Assembly: GCA_035513345.1 (NCBI GenBank)
Contig: DATKCF010000035.1
Span: 1-64,000 of the forward strand
Length of the DNA stretch: 64,000 nt
Direction of reading: 5' to 3'
DNA from: DATKCF01 sp035513345
GTDB taxonomy: Bacteria > Gemmatimonadota > Gemmatimonadetes > Longimicrobiales > RSA9
Shown here one piece after another: positions 33,140 to 41,560 of the stretch. Made by a program: the position numbers and the translations under genes. The number at the start of each line of letters is the position of its first letter. Positions within the stretch are counted from its first letter, which is position 1. The notes under the pieces are model-generated. The model saw only the letters and a list, made by a program, of their open reading frames with translations. It did no database searches and was not told the origin of the DNA.

Positions 33140-34210
33140 TCACCTCACGGGGTCGCGGTCGGAACCGCCCGGATCGTGGGCGACGATTCGGCTGGCCTGA
33201 TCCCGGCGCTCGGGCTCCGCTTCGAGCCAGCAGCGGGATCGGCGCCCCTGTCCGACCTGGATGAGACCGGGCTCCTCGCGGGCGCAGCGGTCCCACGCCA
33301 TGGGGCAGCGCGGGTTGAACCGGCAGCCGGCGGGCCACTCGGTGGCACTCGGCACCTGGCCGGCGATCACCTCGAGGCGAGTGCTGGTCGAGTCGACGCG
33401 CGGGATTGCGCGCAGCAGACCCTGCGTGTACGGGTGGCGGGGGTCCTCGAACAATCGGCTGACGGGACCTTCCTCGACAATGCGGCCGGCATACATGACG
33501 GCCACCCTGTCGCAGACTTCCGCAACGACGCCGAGATCGTGCGTGATCAGAATCAGCGCCATGCCGAGCTTCTCCTGCAGGTCGGCCAGCAGCTCGAGGA
33601 TCTGCGCCTGAATCGTGACGTCCAGAGCGGTCGTCGGCTCGTCCGCGATCAGCAGGTCCGGATCACACGCCAGCGCGATCGCGATCATCACGCGCTGGCG
33701 CTGGCCGCCCGACAACTGGTGAGGATAGTCGCGGGCGCGATCTGCCGGCGAGGGAATGCCGACCAGCCGCATCATGGCGACCGCCCGGTCCCGTGCTTCG
33801 CGCCTGGTGGTTCGGCGGTGATGCCGGATCGTCTCGGCGATCTGCGCACCCACCGTGTGCACCGGGTTGAGCGACGTCATCGGTTCCTGGAAGATCATTG
33901 CGATGTCGTTGCCGCGCACGCCGCGCATCTCTGCGCTGTCGAGCGAAAGCAGCTGCCGGCCACGGAACACGATCGAGCTGCCCTCGAGGATCCGGCCGGT
34001 CGGTTCGGTCACGAGCCGCATGATCGAGAGTGACGTGACCGACTTGCCGCACCCGCTTTCGCCCACGATGCCGAGCGTCTCGCCTGCGTCCACGGAGAAT
34101 GAGACGCCGTCGACCGCGCGCGCCTCGCCTGCTTCGGTCTGGAACACGGTGGTCAGGTTCGACACCTCCAGCAGTGGACCGGCAGCCGGCACCGTCGCGC
34201 GGACGGTCAA
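33140..34210 (-). CDS. Oligopeptide ABC transporter ATP-binding protein OppD/DppD type
   Basis: About 356 aa. It has Walker A GESGCGKSV, signature LSGGQRQR, Walker B LLIADEPTTALD, ITHDLGVVAEV, and the Opp-type C-terminus (HPYTQGLLRAIP and GCRFNPRCPMA). It forms the ATPase heterodimer with the following OppF-type protein. The frame is open to 34309, inside the permease gene. The most economical start is TTG 34210, overlapping the permease stop in a TTGA arrangement with GAGG just upstream, before VRATVPAAGPLLEVSNLTT. Confidence 0.92.
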   Translation of the reverse strand: MTVRATVPAAGPLLEVSNLTTVFQTEAGEARAVDGVSFSVDAGETLGIVGESGCGKSVTSLSIMRLVTEPTGRILEGSSIVFRGRQLLSLDSAEMRGVRGNDIAMIFQEPMTSLNPVHTVGAQIAETIRHHRRTTRREARDRAVAMMRLVGIPSPADRARDYPHQLSGGQRQRVMIAIALACDPDLLIADEPTTALDVTIQAQILELLADLQEKLGMALILITHDLGVVAEVCDRVAVMYAGRIVEEGPVSRLFEDPRHPYTQGLLRAIPRVDSTSTRLEVIAGQVPSATEWPAGCRFNPRCPMAWDRCAREEPGLIQVGQGRRSRCWLEAEPERRDQASRIVAHDPGGSDRDPVR

Positions 34211-35373
34211 CGCAACCTCGGATCGAGAGCGTCCCTCAGGCCATCGCCAACGAGGTTGAATGCCAGCACGACGGCAACGATCGCGAAGCCGGGGAACGTG
34301 GCGACCCACCAGTGGCTGAGCAGCACGTCGCGGCCGCCTTCGATCATCACGCCCCAGGTCGGCGTGGGTGATGGGGGTCCGAGGCCGAGAAACGACAGGC
34401 CGGCCTCGAGCACGATCGTGTTGCCGATACCGAGCGTAGCCGCGACGATGACCGGACCCAGCACGTTCGGGATGACGTGTCGCATGATGATGCGGACGCG
34501 GCCGAAGCCGAGCGCCTGCGCCGCCATGATGTACTCGCGTTCACGTATGCTCAGCACGTCGCCACGAACGATGCGCGTTGTCGACGGCCACTGCGTGAGA
34601 CCGAGTACCAGGATCAGTACCGTGATCGACCGGCCGAAGAGCGACACGATCAGGATGAGCAGCACCAGCCGCGGGAACGAGAGCACGATGTCCGTGAATC
34701 GCATCAGCGTCGTGTCGATCCTGCCACCCGCGTAACCCGCGATCGCGCCGATCGCCGTGCCGACAAATATGCTGATGGCCGTAGCCACGAATCCGATCGT
34801 GAGCGAGATCCGGCCCGCATGGAGGATGCGGCTGAGGATGTCGCGCCCGAGGCGGTCGGTGCCGAGCAGGAACTCCCGGGATGGCGGCAGCAGCCGGACC
34901 TGGGCGAGGTCGCCGACCCTTGCGCCGGGGTCGTACGGCGCGATCAGCGGCGTCAGCAGCACCACGGCATACAGGATCACAATGGCGGCGAGCCCTGCCA
35001 TGGCGGTGCGACTTCTCCGGAACCGGCGCCATGCATCGGAGACCTGCGAGTCGCGATTCGCCGAATGGCCGCCGTGCGATCGGGCGAGGCCGATCGTACC
35101 GGCGAACCAGACGGACAGCAGCATGGCCAGGAGCGTGCCCACGGCGATCCAGTCGTCGGCCGAACCGGTTGCCGGTACGGCGGCAATGCGCGACCACGCG
35201 CCGATCGCCAACGTGACCGCGAGCAGCCATGCGGTCATCAGCAGAGCGCCCTGTTGCCGCCGGCCGGCCAGGACGTGACCGACTCCGGGGATGACCGCGC
35301 TCGCCGCGATCATTGCAGGCGACACGGCGCCCGGCTCGCTCCGCAACGGGTCCCTGCCCGGCGAGTCACTCAT
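34207..35373 (-). CDS. Peptide ABC transporter permease OppC/DppC type with extra N-terminal membrane domain
   Basis: About 388 aa. The C-terminal 280 residues are a normal OppC permease: WRRFRRSRTAMAGLAAIVIL, the LLGTDRLGRDILSRILHAGR segment, the EAA loop (AAQALGFGRVRIIMRHVIPN) and LSFLGLGPPSPTPTWG. Residues 20-105 are an extra hydrophobic domain with PGVGHVLAGRRQQGALLMTA, which resembles small TM2-like domains and is not part of ordinary OppC. ATG 35373 overlaps the OppB stop by eight bases. It forms the import channel with OppB. Confidence 0.9.
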   Translation of the reverse strand: MSDSPGRDPLRSEPGAVSPAMIAASAVIPGVGHVLAGRRQQGALLMTAWLLAVTLAIGAWSRIAAVPATGSADDWIAVGTLLAMLLSVWFAGTIGLARSHGGHSANRDSQVSDAWRRFRRSRTAMAGLAAIVILYAVVLLTPLIAPYDPGARVGDLAQVRLLPPSREFLLGTDRLGRDILSRILHAGRISLTIGFVATAISIFVGTAIGAIAGYAGGRIDTTLMRFTDIVLSFPRLVLLILIVSLFGRSITVLILVLGLTQWPSTTRIVRGDVLSIREREYIMAAQALGFGRVRIIMRHVIPNVLGPVIVAATLGIGNTIVLEAGLSFLGLGPPSPTPTWGVMIEGGRDVLLSHWWVATFPGFAIVAVVLAFNLVGDGLRDALDPRLR

Positions 35374-36349
35374 GACGGATCCGCGGATCGGCCCAGGCGT
35401 AGAGCACGTCGGCCAGCAGGTTGCCGAGGATAACGAGCACGCTGAAGAAGAAGCTCGTCGCCATGATGACCGGATAGTCGCGCTGGTTGATTGCACCGAC
35501 GATGACCCGGCCCATGCCCGGCCATGCGAAGATGTGCTCGACGAAGACGGCGCCACTGAAGAGGAACGGCAGATACAGTCCGAGCAGCGTGATGACCGGT
35601 ATCAGCGAGTTGCGCAGCGCGTGTCGCATGATGACAGTGCGCTCGGGCAGGCCCTTGGCGCGTGCGGTACGGATGTAGTCCTGGCGAATGACGTCGAGCA
35701 TCTGGCTGCGCGTGTAGCGCGTGACGCCAGCGGTGAGTGCGAGTGTAAGCGTGGTGACGGGCAGGGCAAGATGGCGCAGCCGATCGACGATCTTGCCGCC
35801 GAACGAGAGAAGATCGTAGTCGACACTGGTCGGCTGGCTCACGGGAAACGCAATCGGCCAGCCCCACTGGTGCGCCTTCTGCGCGAAGATCAGAGCGAGC
35901 ATCATCCCCAGCCAGAACGACGGCATGGAGTAGAAGAAGAGTGCCAGCACGCTCAGCACGTTGTCGCCCGTGCTGTACTGGCGCACCCCCTGGTAGGCGC
36001 CAATGAGCACACCGAGTGCGAAGACGAGGACGAGTGCGCACAGCGTGAGCACCAGGGTCTGCGGCAGCGCGTCGACGATGATCTCCATCACGGGCCGACC
36101 CTGTGTGTACGAGTAGCCGAAATCACCCGTGAACACGCCGGCCAGCCACTTGAAGTACTGCACGTGCAGAGGCTGATCGAGACCCCACAACTCGCGCATC
36201 TGCTCGATCAGGCCGGGCGGGACCTGCGGCGAGAACAGTGTGACCGTCGGATCGCCGGGCGCGATGTGCATCACGACGAATATGAGTGTCGCGATGCCAA
36301 TGAGGAGCGGTATTGCGCCCAGCAGGCGGCGCGCGATGTAGGCGGTCAT
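35366..36349 (-). CDS. Peptide ABC transporter permease OppB/DppB type
   Basis: About 327 aa with six membrane segments. The N-terminal IARRLLGAIPLLIGIATLIF, the MHIAPGDPT element, and the EAA loop with ARAKGLPERTVIMRHALRNS are hallmarks of the OppB permease. VEHIFAWPGMGRVIVGAI near the end completes it. The frame is open up to 36535 within the lipoyl gene, but the permease fold starts at MTAYIARRL (ATG 36349). It lies 10 bases after the LipM-like gene stop. No periplasmic binding protein (OppA/DppA) is in the window on either side. Confidence 0.92.
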   Translation of the reverse strand: MTAYIARRLLGAIPLLIGIATLIFVVMHIAPGDPTVTLFSPQVPPGLIEQMRELWGLDQPLHVQYFKWLAGVFTGDFGYSYTQGRPVMEIIVDALPQTLVLTLCALVLVFALGVLIGAYQGVRQYSTGDNVLSVLALFFYSMPSFWLGMMLALIFAQKAHQWGWPIAFPVSQPTSVDYDLLSFGGKIVDRLRHLALPVTTLTLALTAGVTRYTRSQMLDVIRQDYIRTARAKGLPERTVIMRHALRNSLIPVITLLGLYLPFLFSGAVFVEHIFAWPGMGRVIVGAINQRDYPVIMATSFFFSVLVILGNLLADVLYAWADPRIRHE

Positions 36350-36359
36350 CCAGTGACGT

Positions 36360-37145
36360 TCACATACGCCATGTCCACGCTTCGTTCCGGTAGTGCGCTT
36401 CGAGGTCGCGTGCGCGCCCGCACTCGGCATCGGTCGGCCGGCTTGCTTCGAAGGCGGTGCCGAACATGGCCGTGAAGCCCGCCAGAACCGCCGTGTACAG
36501 TTCTGGCCAGTCCGGAACGCGCCCGAGGACCTCACGCAACGTGATCGGCGGCGGCAAGGTCATTGACCCTGCCGGCGATCGGACCTGCAGCGAGACGACT
36601 TCGGACTGATCTCCGTCGATCAGGATCGAGCCGTGTTGCAGGATCGTGCGATTCTCGAAACGCATCGCGCTGCCAACCAGTTTCCGGCCGCCTGCCGTAA
36701 CCTCGCCAACAGTGGTATGGCCGAAGCACGGATGTGTGGCACCGACGAGTGGGCCGGGAGCTGGCCGATGCGGCGCCATTGTCACGCTCGCGCCCATGCG
36801 GGCAGCACCCGAAGCGAGCGCGGTGTTGATGGCTGCGTATGCGGCACGCGGCCGGCCCAGCGTCGCCACCTGTGCCGCAACCGTGTAGGTCAGTTCGCGA
36901 TCGTGAAACACGGCGAGTCCGCCGGTCGGGCGCCGGACGATGTCGATGCCACGACTCCCCGCGAGGTCGGGATCATAGATGCCACGCGCCGACTGGTTGC
37001 GGCCGAACGACAGACATGGCGGCTGCCAGCGATACAGGCGAAGGACCGGTGGGTCCCCCGCCTGCACGCCCTCGAAGAGGGCCTGGTCGATCGCCATGTT
37101 CGCGGCACCGTCGCGAGGCGTGTCAACGATGCAGCGCCAGGTCAC
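36360..37145 (-). CDS. Lipoyl/octanoyl transferase family protein, LipM/LplA-like
   Basis: A 261-aa member of the biotin/lipoate ligase fold that attaches octanoyl or lipoyl groups to carrier proteins. Features are ANMAIDQALFEGV, RRPTGGLAVFHDRELTY, the THPCFG segment with the cysteine used as acyl carrier in LipM-type octanoyltransferases, and AGGRKLVGSAMRFENRTILQ with HGSIL. The Cys and overall length favour an octanoyltransferase (LipM) over an ATP-dependent ligase, but I cannot be certain. It lies just downstream of gcvH, its likely acceptor protein. Confidence 0.85.
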   Translation of the reverse strand: MTWRCIVDTPRDGAANMAIDQALFEGVQAGDPPVLRLYRWQPPCLSFGRNQSARGIYDPDLAGSRGIDIVRRPTGGLAVFHDRELTYTVAAQVATLGRPRAAYAAINTALASGAARMGASVTMAPHRPAPGPLVGATHPCFGHTTVGEVTAGGRKLVGSAMRFENRTILQHGSILIDGDQSEVVSLQVRSPAGSMTLPPPITLREVLGRVPDWPELYTAVLAGFTAMFGTAFEASRPTDAECGRARDLEAHYRNEAWTWRM

Positions 37146-37166
37146 GACGGCCGCCGCCGCACGGGC

Positions 37167-37559
37167 TCAGCCGGCGCCGACGTGCTTGCCGTACTCCTCG
37201 GGCCCCAGCAGTTGATCGATATCCGACGCGTCGCTCGCGCGCACCCTGACCATCCAGCCATCGCCATAGGGATCCGAGTTGATGACGCCCGGGTCACTCG
37301 CGAGCCCATTGTTGACGGCGACGATCTCGCCGCTGATCGGAAGATACAGGTCGCTCACGGCCTTGACGGCCTCGACCGTGCCGAACGTGTCCTTGCGGCC
37401 GAACGTCTGGCCGGCCTTCGGCAGCTCGACGAAAACGATGTCGCCCAGCTCGCCCTGCGCGTAGTCCGTGATACCGATGATCCACACACCGTCCTCGTCG
37501 GTAGACTTCACGTACTCGTGATCCTCCGTGTACAGCAGGTCTGTCGGGATATCGGACAT
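37167..37559 (-). CDS. gcvH: Glycine cleavage system H protein
   Basis: A 130-aa lipoyl carrier that shuttles the aminomethyl group between glycine dehydrogenase and aminomethyltransferase. YTEDHEYVKSTDED, ITDYAQGELGDIVFVELPK, and GTVEAVKAVSDLYLPISGE are diagnostic; the lysine in VEAVKA is the lipoylation site. GGAGG lies upstream of ATG 37559. The lipoyl-attachment gene follows 21 bases later, a functional pairing. The other glycine cleavage genes (gcvT, gcvP) are not in the window. Confidence 0.96.
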   Translation of the reverse strand: MSDIPTDLLYTEDHEYVKSTDEDGVWIIGITDYAQGELGDIVFVELPKAGQTFGRKDTFGTVEAVKAVSDLYLPISGEIVAVNNGLASDPGVINSDPYGDGWMVRVRASDASDIDQLLGPEEYGKHVGAG

Positions 37560-37628
37560 TCGGCCTCCGCCGTTTTTCGAACGTGTTCCCGGTCGTAGTT
37601 TTAGAATAGGCGGCCGCGGAAGACAGCG

Positions 37629-37883
37629 TCAAGCGGTATCGTTGTCGAAGGATGCCGCTTCCATGAGCGTATCGCGGACCTGCTCGAGCCGACGCAGGAT
37701 CTCGATCAGGCGGCGCAGCTCTGATGCGACCACGTTCAAACTGTCGATCGCATCACCATCGAGCCGTTCGGGCTCGTCGATCAGGAGCTCGATGTGGCCG
37801 AGCGCGACGGTGAGCGCATTGTTCGCGTCGTGTCGGATCCGCCGAACCGTGCTGACCAGCGAATTCAGTTGTTCGCGATCCAT
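37629..37883 (-). CDS. Orphan histidine-kinase dimerisation-like helical protein
   Basis: An 84-aa all-helical protein. RRIRHDANNALTVALGHIEL looks like the H-box of a histidine kinase dimerisation/phospho-acceptor domain (HDxxN followed by L.....L), and a second helix (ELRRLIEILRRLEQVRDTLM) completes a helical hairpin. No ATP-binding domain is present in the gene or next to it. It might be a phosphotransfer intermediate, a remnant of a kinase, or an unrelated coiled coil. The single-domain response regulator at 1210-1734 is far away, so no partner is implied by position. Confidence 0.6.
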   Translation of the reverse strand: MDREQLNSLVSTVRRIRHDANNALTVALGHIELLIDEPERLDGDAIDSLNVVASELRRLIEILRRLEQVRDTLMEAASFDNDTA

Positions 37884-38098
37884 GCCCCTGCCGGGGAGTA
37901 CGAGGACGTGGCAGGCGAGGACGCCCGCGCCCGACGGCTCGGTGCAGGGCCAACAATGGCCGCCCGGTGCCGCCAGGACAAGGGAAGCCGACGGATGTCT
38001 TGCCTCGGACGCCGGGTGCGTTTAGAGTTGTGCGTCCGCCCGTGAATCTGCGGGCATGGGCCGTCGACCGGTGCACAGAGTGGCGCCGCCGGCGGACT

Positions 38099-38115
38099 GC
38101 GGGATCGGATCCCGC
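38099..38115. promoter_or_regulatory. Perfect 8-bp palindrome
   Basis: GCGGGATC-G-GATCCCGC is an exact inverted repeat. It lies 30 bases before the extended Shine-Dalgarno at 38145 and could be an operator or a small RNA stem. The interval 37884-38144 has no supported gene. Confidence 0.4.
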
Positions 38116-38144
38116 TGGCGAAAGGCCCTCACATCCATTCCAGC

Positions 38145-38157
38145 AAGGAGGTGATCC
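38145..38157 (+). promoter_or_regulatory. Full-length Shine-Dalgarno sequence
   Basis: AAGGAGGTGATCC is complementary to the full conserved 3' end of bacterial 16S rRNA (GGATCACCTCCTT), far longer than ordinary sites. It is positioned correctly for a TTG at 38159. Confidence 0.75.
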
Positions 38158-38158
38158 C

Positions 38159-38221
38159 TTGGCAAGTTCGAGTACCTTGCGTAACCCGACACGGGCAAGC
38201 GATCGCCGCATCGGCCAGTAG
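38159..38221 (+). CDS. Possible 20-aa peptide or leader
   Basis: A TTG start seven bases after AGGAGG opens a 20-codon frame, reading MASSSTLRNPTRASDRRIGQ if translated. A GTG at 38151 inside the ribosome-binding sequence opens an alternative 29-codon frame. The peptide is basic, polar and without a hydrophobic core. The extended Shine-Dalgarno before it and a perfect terminator 72 bases after its stop make this look like a short independent transcription unit. I recognise no family. It could equally be a small RNA that binds ribosomes. Confidence 0.4.
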   Translation: MASSSTLRNPTRASDRRIGQ

Positions 38222-38292
38222 CCGAACAGCGAAATTCTGAAGCCTGTCCGCTGACCGCCGCGACGGCATCGCGTCGGGTTGCGGAAGAAATC

Positions 38293-38327
38293 GGAACGCC
38301 GCGGGACCCCACGTCCCGCGGCGTTCC
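38293..38327 (+). terminator. Perfect intrinsic terminator
   Basis: GGAACGCCGCGGGAC (38293-38307) pairs perfectly over 15 bp with 38313-38327 around a CCCAC loop, followed by TTGCTTGT. It closes the small unit at 38145-38221 and separates it from the acyl-CoA dehydrogenase gene. Confidence 0.85.
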
Positions 38328-38383
38328 TTGCTTGTGCGGCCCACGTGCGTTCGCGAGCGCTGGCCTCGCGCGCCCGTCGAAAC

Positions 38384-38389
38384 TAGAAT
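38384..38389 (+). promoter_or_regulatory. Possible -10 element for acyl-CoA dehydrogenase operon
   Basis: TAGAAT, one mismatch from TATAAT, in an A-rich patch 52 bases before the ATG at 38442. The -35 region 17 bases upstream (TGGCCT) is poor, so this is tentative. Confidence 0.3.
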
Positions 38390-38441
38390 TGAGGGGTGGG
38401 ACCCGACCCCCGACCTACCGAAATACCAGGAGCAACCCGAG

Positions 38442-39614
38442 ATGCCGGTCATGCTGCCGGATACCGCACCGCAACCGCTTACGGTGCTTACCGAGGAAGA
38501 GCAGATGTTCCGCGACATGGTCCGCCAGTTCGCGGAGGAGACGGTCCGTCCGCTCGTCATGGAGATGGACCGGTCGGCGAAAATGGACCCGGACCTTATC
38601 AGGCAGTTCTTCGCGCTCGGCCTCATGGGTGTGGAGGTACCGGAATCCATGGGCGGTGCGGAGTCGTCCTTCTTTACGGCGGTGCTGGTCGTCGAGGAGC
38701 TGTCGCGCGTGGATCCCAGTGTCGCTGTTCTGGTCGACGTTCAGAACACGCTGGTCAACAACTGCATCATGCGTTACGCCAGTGATGCGCAGAAGCGCAT
38801 GTATCTGCCGCGACTGGCCAGTGAAGTCGTGGGCGCGTATGCGCTTTCCGAGGCCGGGTCGGGGTCGGACGCGTTCGCGCTGACGACCCGCGCCGCACCG
38901 GTCGACGGCGGCTGGCGGCTCGACGGCCGCAAGCTGTGGATCACGAGCGGCGATGAGGCGGGGCTTTTCGTCGTGTTCGCGACGGTCGACCCGGACGCCG
39001 GTTACCGCGGCATCACGGCGTTCCTGGTCGAGCGCGACTCGCGAGGCTTCACGGTCGGCAAGAGGGAAGACAAGCTCGGGATCCGCGCGTCGTCGACGGT
39101 CGAACTCATCTTCGACGACTGCCGCGTCGCCGCCGGGAACGTCATAGGCGAGGTCGGCCGGGGCTACAAGATCGCGATCGAAACACTGAACGAAGGCCGT
39201 ATCGGGATTGGCGCGCAGATGATCGGGTTGGCGCAGGGCGCGCTCGACAACACGATCCGGTACGTCAGGGAGCGCGAGCAGTTCGGCCGTGCGATCGCGC
39301 AGTTCCAGGGCGTGCAATTCCAGATCGCGGACATGCGCACCCAGCTCGAAGCGGCCCGCCTGATGGTGTACAACTCGGCCCGTCTCAAGGATGCCGGCAG
39401 ACCGTTCATCGTTGAAGCCGCGATGGCGAAGCTGTTCTCGTCCGAAGTCGCGCAACGCATTGCGTCCACCTGCATCGATCTGTACGGCGGGTACGGCTTC
39501 ACGAAGGAGTATCCGGTCGAGAAGCTGTACCGCGATGCGAAGATCGGCACGATCTACGAGGGTACGAGCAACATGCAGAGGCAGACCATCGCGAAGTACG
39601 TTCTGGAGGGCTAG
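38442..39614 (+). CDS. Acyl-CoA dehydrogenase, short/branched-chain type
   Basis: About 390 aa, the usual length of a soluble FAD-dependent acyl-CoA dehydrogenase that introduces the alpha-beta double bond in fatty-acid or branched amino-acid degradation. VGAYALSEAGSGSDAFALTT and WITSGDEA are the first signature; FGRAIAQFQGVQFQIADM and YGGYGFTKEYPVEKLYRDAK the second. The catalytic glutamate lies in TIYEGTSNMQ, as in the short/branched-chain (ACADSB-like) group. The frame is open from 38328, but ATG 38442 has AGGAG upstream. The second acyl-CoA dehydrogenase follows after 30 bases, suggesting a two-gene operon. Confidence 0.93.
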   Translation: MPVMLPDTAPQPLTVLTEEEQMFRDMVRQFAEETVRPLVMEMDRSAKMDPDLIRQFFALGLMGVEVPESMGGAESSFFTAVLVVEELSRVDPSVAVLVDVQNTLVNNCIMRYASDAQKRMYLPRLASEVVGAYALSEAGSGSDAFALTTRAAPVDGGWRLDGRKLWITSGDEAGLFVVFATVDPDAGYRGITAFLVERDSRGFTVGKREDKLGIRASSTVELIFDDCRVAAGNVIGEVGRGYKIAIETLNEGRIGIGAQMIGLAQGALDNTIRYVREREQFGRAIAQFQGVQFQIADMRTQLEAARLMVYNSARLKDAGRPFIVEAAMAKLFSSEVAQRIASTCIDLYGGYGFTKEYPVEKLYRDAKIGTIYEGTSNMQRQTIAKYVLEG

Positions 39615-39644
39615 GGCGGGAGTTCGTTTTCCAAGGTGGCAAAG

Positions 39645-41501
39645 ATGAGTACGGCAACAGCAGCGGACACGTCGGCGGGGACGCCGGCAGGCGTGAGTGA
39701 GCAGGAGGCGAGGCGGGTCGCGGAAGCGGCACGCGAGACGGACTGGAGCAAGCCGAGCTTCGTCCGGGAATTGTTTCTCGGGCGGCTCCGGCTGGATCTG
39801 ATCCATCCGATTCCGGCGCAGGATCCCGACGAGAAAGCCCGGGCTGCGGCGTTCTTCGAGAAGGTGAACGCGTTCTGTGCGACGGTCGACACTCCAGAGA
39901 TCGAGCGAACGGGCCGCGTGCCGGAGTCCGTGATCGACGGGCTGCGCGCGATTGGCGCGTTCGGTATCAAGATCCCGCGGGAATACGGCGGGCTGGGGTT
40001 CTCGCAGCGAAGCTACAACCGGGCGATCGCGCTGATCGGTGAGAAATGCACGGCTCTGGGTGTGCTGCTGTCGGCGCACCAGTCGATCGGCGTACCGCAG
40101 CCGTTGAAGATGTTCGGGACGGAGGAGCAGAAGAAGAAGTATCTGCCACGGCTGGCACAGGGACAGATATCGGCGTTTGCGCTGACGGAGCCGGATGTGG
40201 GTTCGGACCCGGCCCGCATGACGGCAACGGCGGTGCCGACGGCGGATGGGTCGGGCTACGTTCTGAACGGCGAGAAGCTGTGGTGTACGAACGGCACGAT
40301 CGCGGATGTGATGGTGGTGATGGCGAAGACGCCGGCACGTGAGGGCGCGCGCGCCGGTATAACGGCGTTCATCGTGGAGTCGGACATGGCTGGCGTCGAG
40401 GTCGAGAGCCGTCTCGAGTTCATGGGCCTGCGCGGTATCGAGAACGCGGTGATCCGGTTCCGTGACGTGCAGGTGCCTGGCGAGAACGTGATCTGGGGTG
40501 AGGGCAAGGGTCTGAAGCTGGCCCTGATCACGCTGAATACGGGTCGCCTGACGATACCTGCCACGACATCGGCTGCGGCGCGCTGGTGTCTGGGTGTGGT
40601 GCGGAAGTGGAGCGCGGAGCGAGTGCAGTGGGGGCAGCCGGTCGGGCGGCACGACGCGGTCGCACAGATGATCGGCCACATAGCCGCGACATCGTTTGCG
40701 ATGGACGCGGTGAGCGATCTGTCGGCCGCGCTCGCGGATGCCGGCGCATCCGACATCCGGCTCGAGGCAGCGATCGCGAAGATGTACAACTCGGAGGCCG
40801 CCTGGCGGATCATCGATGAGACGATGCAGATCCGGGGCGGGCGCGGGTACGAGACGGCGGAATCGCTCGAAAGCCGGGGCGAGGAGCCGATCCCGGTCGA
40901 GCGTGTGATGCGCGACCTGCGCATCAACCTCATCTTCGAGGGCTCGAGCGAGATCATGCGCCTGTTCATTGCGCGCGAAGCGGTCGACCCGCACCTGCAG
41001 AAGGCAGGTGCCATGCTCGATCCGAAGGCGGCGGCGGGCGCGAAACTGGCCGGGCTGATGCGGCTCGGGCTCCACATCGCCGGCTGGTACCCACGTCTCG
41101 TGTTCGGCTGGGGCCGCTGGCCGCGGTACTCGGAGTTCGGCCCGCTGGCGGCGCACGTCCGCTTCGTCGAACGGAACAGCCGCAAGCTCGGCCGCATGCT
41201 GCTGTACGCGATGACACGCTACGGCGCGAAGCTCGAGAAGCGGCAGTCGGTGCTGTTCCGTCTCGTCGATGTCGGCGCCGAGTTGTTCGCCATGGCTGCC
41301 GCGTGCGCGCATGCCGAGGCTCTGCTCCGCAAGGATCCGCAGGACTCGACGCCGCGCGAACTTGCCGACGTCTTCTGCCGGCAGGCGGCTCACCGCGTGA
41401 AGCGTTCGTTCGGGGACGTGTTCCACAACGACGACGTTGCGACGTACCGGCTGGCGCAGGAAACGTTGAGAGGCAGGTACACCTGGCTGGAGCAGATCTG
41501 A
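39645..41501 (+). CDS. Acyl-CoA dehydrogenase, very-long-chain (VLCAD/ACAD9-like)
   Basis: About 618 aa. It has the long form with a C-terminal helical extension (residues 430-618) found in VLCAD/ACAD9-type enzymes, which act at or near the membrane on long acyl-CoAs. ISAFALTEPDVGSDPARM and LWCTNGTIADVMVV bind FAD; IFEGSSEIMRLFIAREA holds the catalytic Glu region; MQIRGGRGYETAESL matches the second signature. ATG 39645 follows a GTG at 39636 in frame, either could be used. It probably shares a transcript with the preceding dehydrogenase in beta-oxidation. Confidence 0.93.
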   Translation: MSTATAADTSAGTPAGVSEQEARRVAEAARETDWSKPSFVRELFLGRLRLDLIHPIPAQDPDEKARAAAFFEKVNAFCATVDTPEIERTGRVPESVIDGLRAIGAFGIKIPREYGGLGFSQRSYNRAIALIGEKCTALGVLLSAHQSIGVPQPLKMFGTEEQKKKYLPRLAQGQISAFALTEPDVGSDPARMTATAVPTADGSGYVLNGEKLWCTNGTIADVMVVMAKTPAREGARAGITAFIVESDMAGVEVESRLEFMGLRGIENAVIRFRDVQVPGENVIWGEGKGLKLALITLNTGRLTIPATTSAAARWCLGVVRKWSAERVQWGQPVGRHDAVAQMIGHIAATSFAMDAVSDLSAALADAGASDIRLEAAIAKMYNSEAAWRIIDETMQIRGGRGYETAESLESRGEEPIPVERVMRDLRINLIFEGSSEIMRLFIAREAVDPHLQKAGAMLDPKAAAGAKLAGLMRLGLHIAGWYPRLVFGWGRWPRYSEFGPLAAHVRFVERNSRKLGRMLLYAMTRYGAKLEKRQSVLFRLVDVGAELFAMAAACAHAEALLRKDPQDSTPRELADVFCRQAAHRVKRSFGDVFHNDDVATYRLAQETLRGRYTWLEQI

Positions 41502-41560
41502 GGGCAGAGCGACGCGGCGGGTGGCGCGGCCGTGAAGGGCGTCACCCGGCCACGCACGAC

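Noticed and set aside
38145..38157. Possible fragment of a 16S rRNA gene 3' end on the minus strand (GGATCACCTCCTT)
   Set aside because: Flanking bases do not match the conserved 16S sequence, so it is better read as an extended Shine-Dalgarno on the plus strand.
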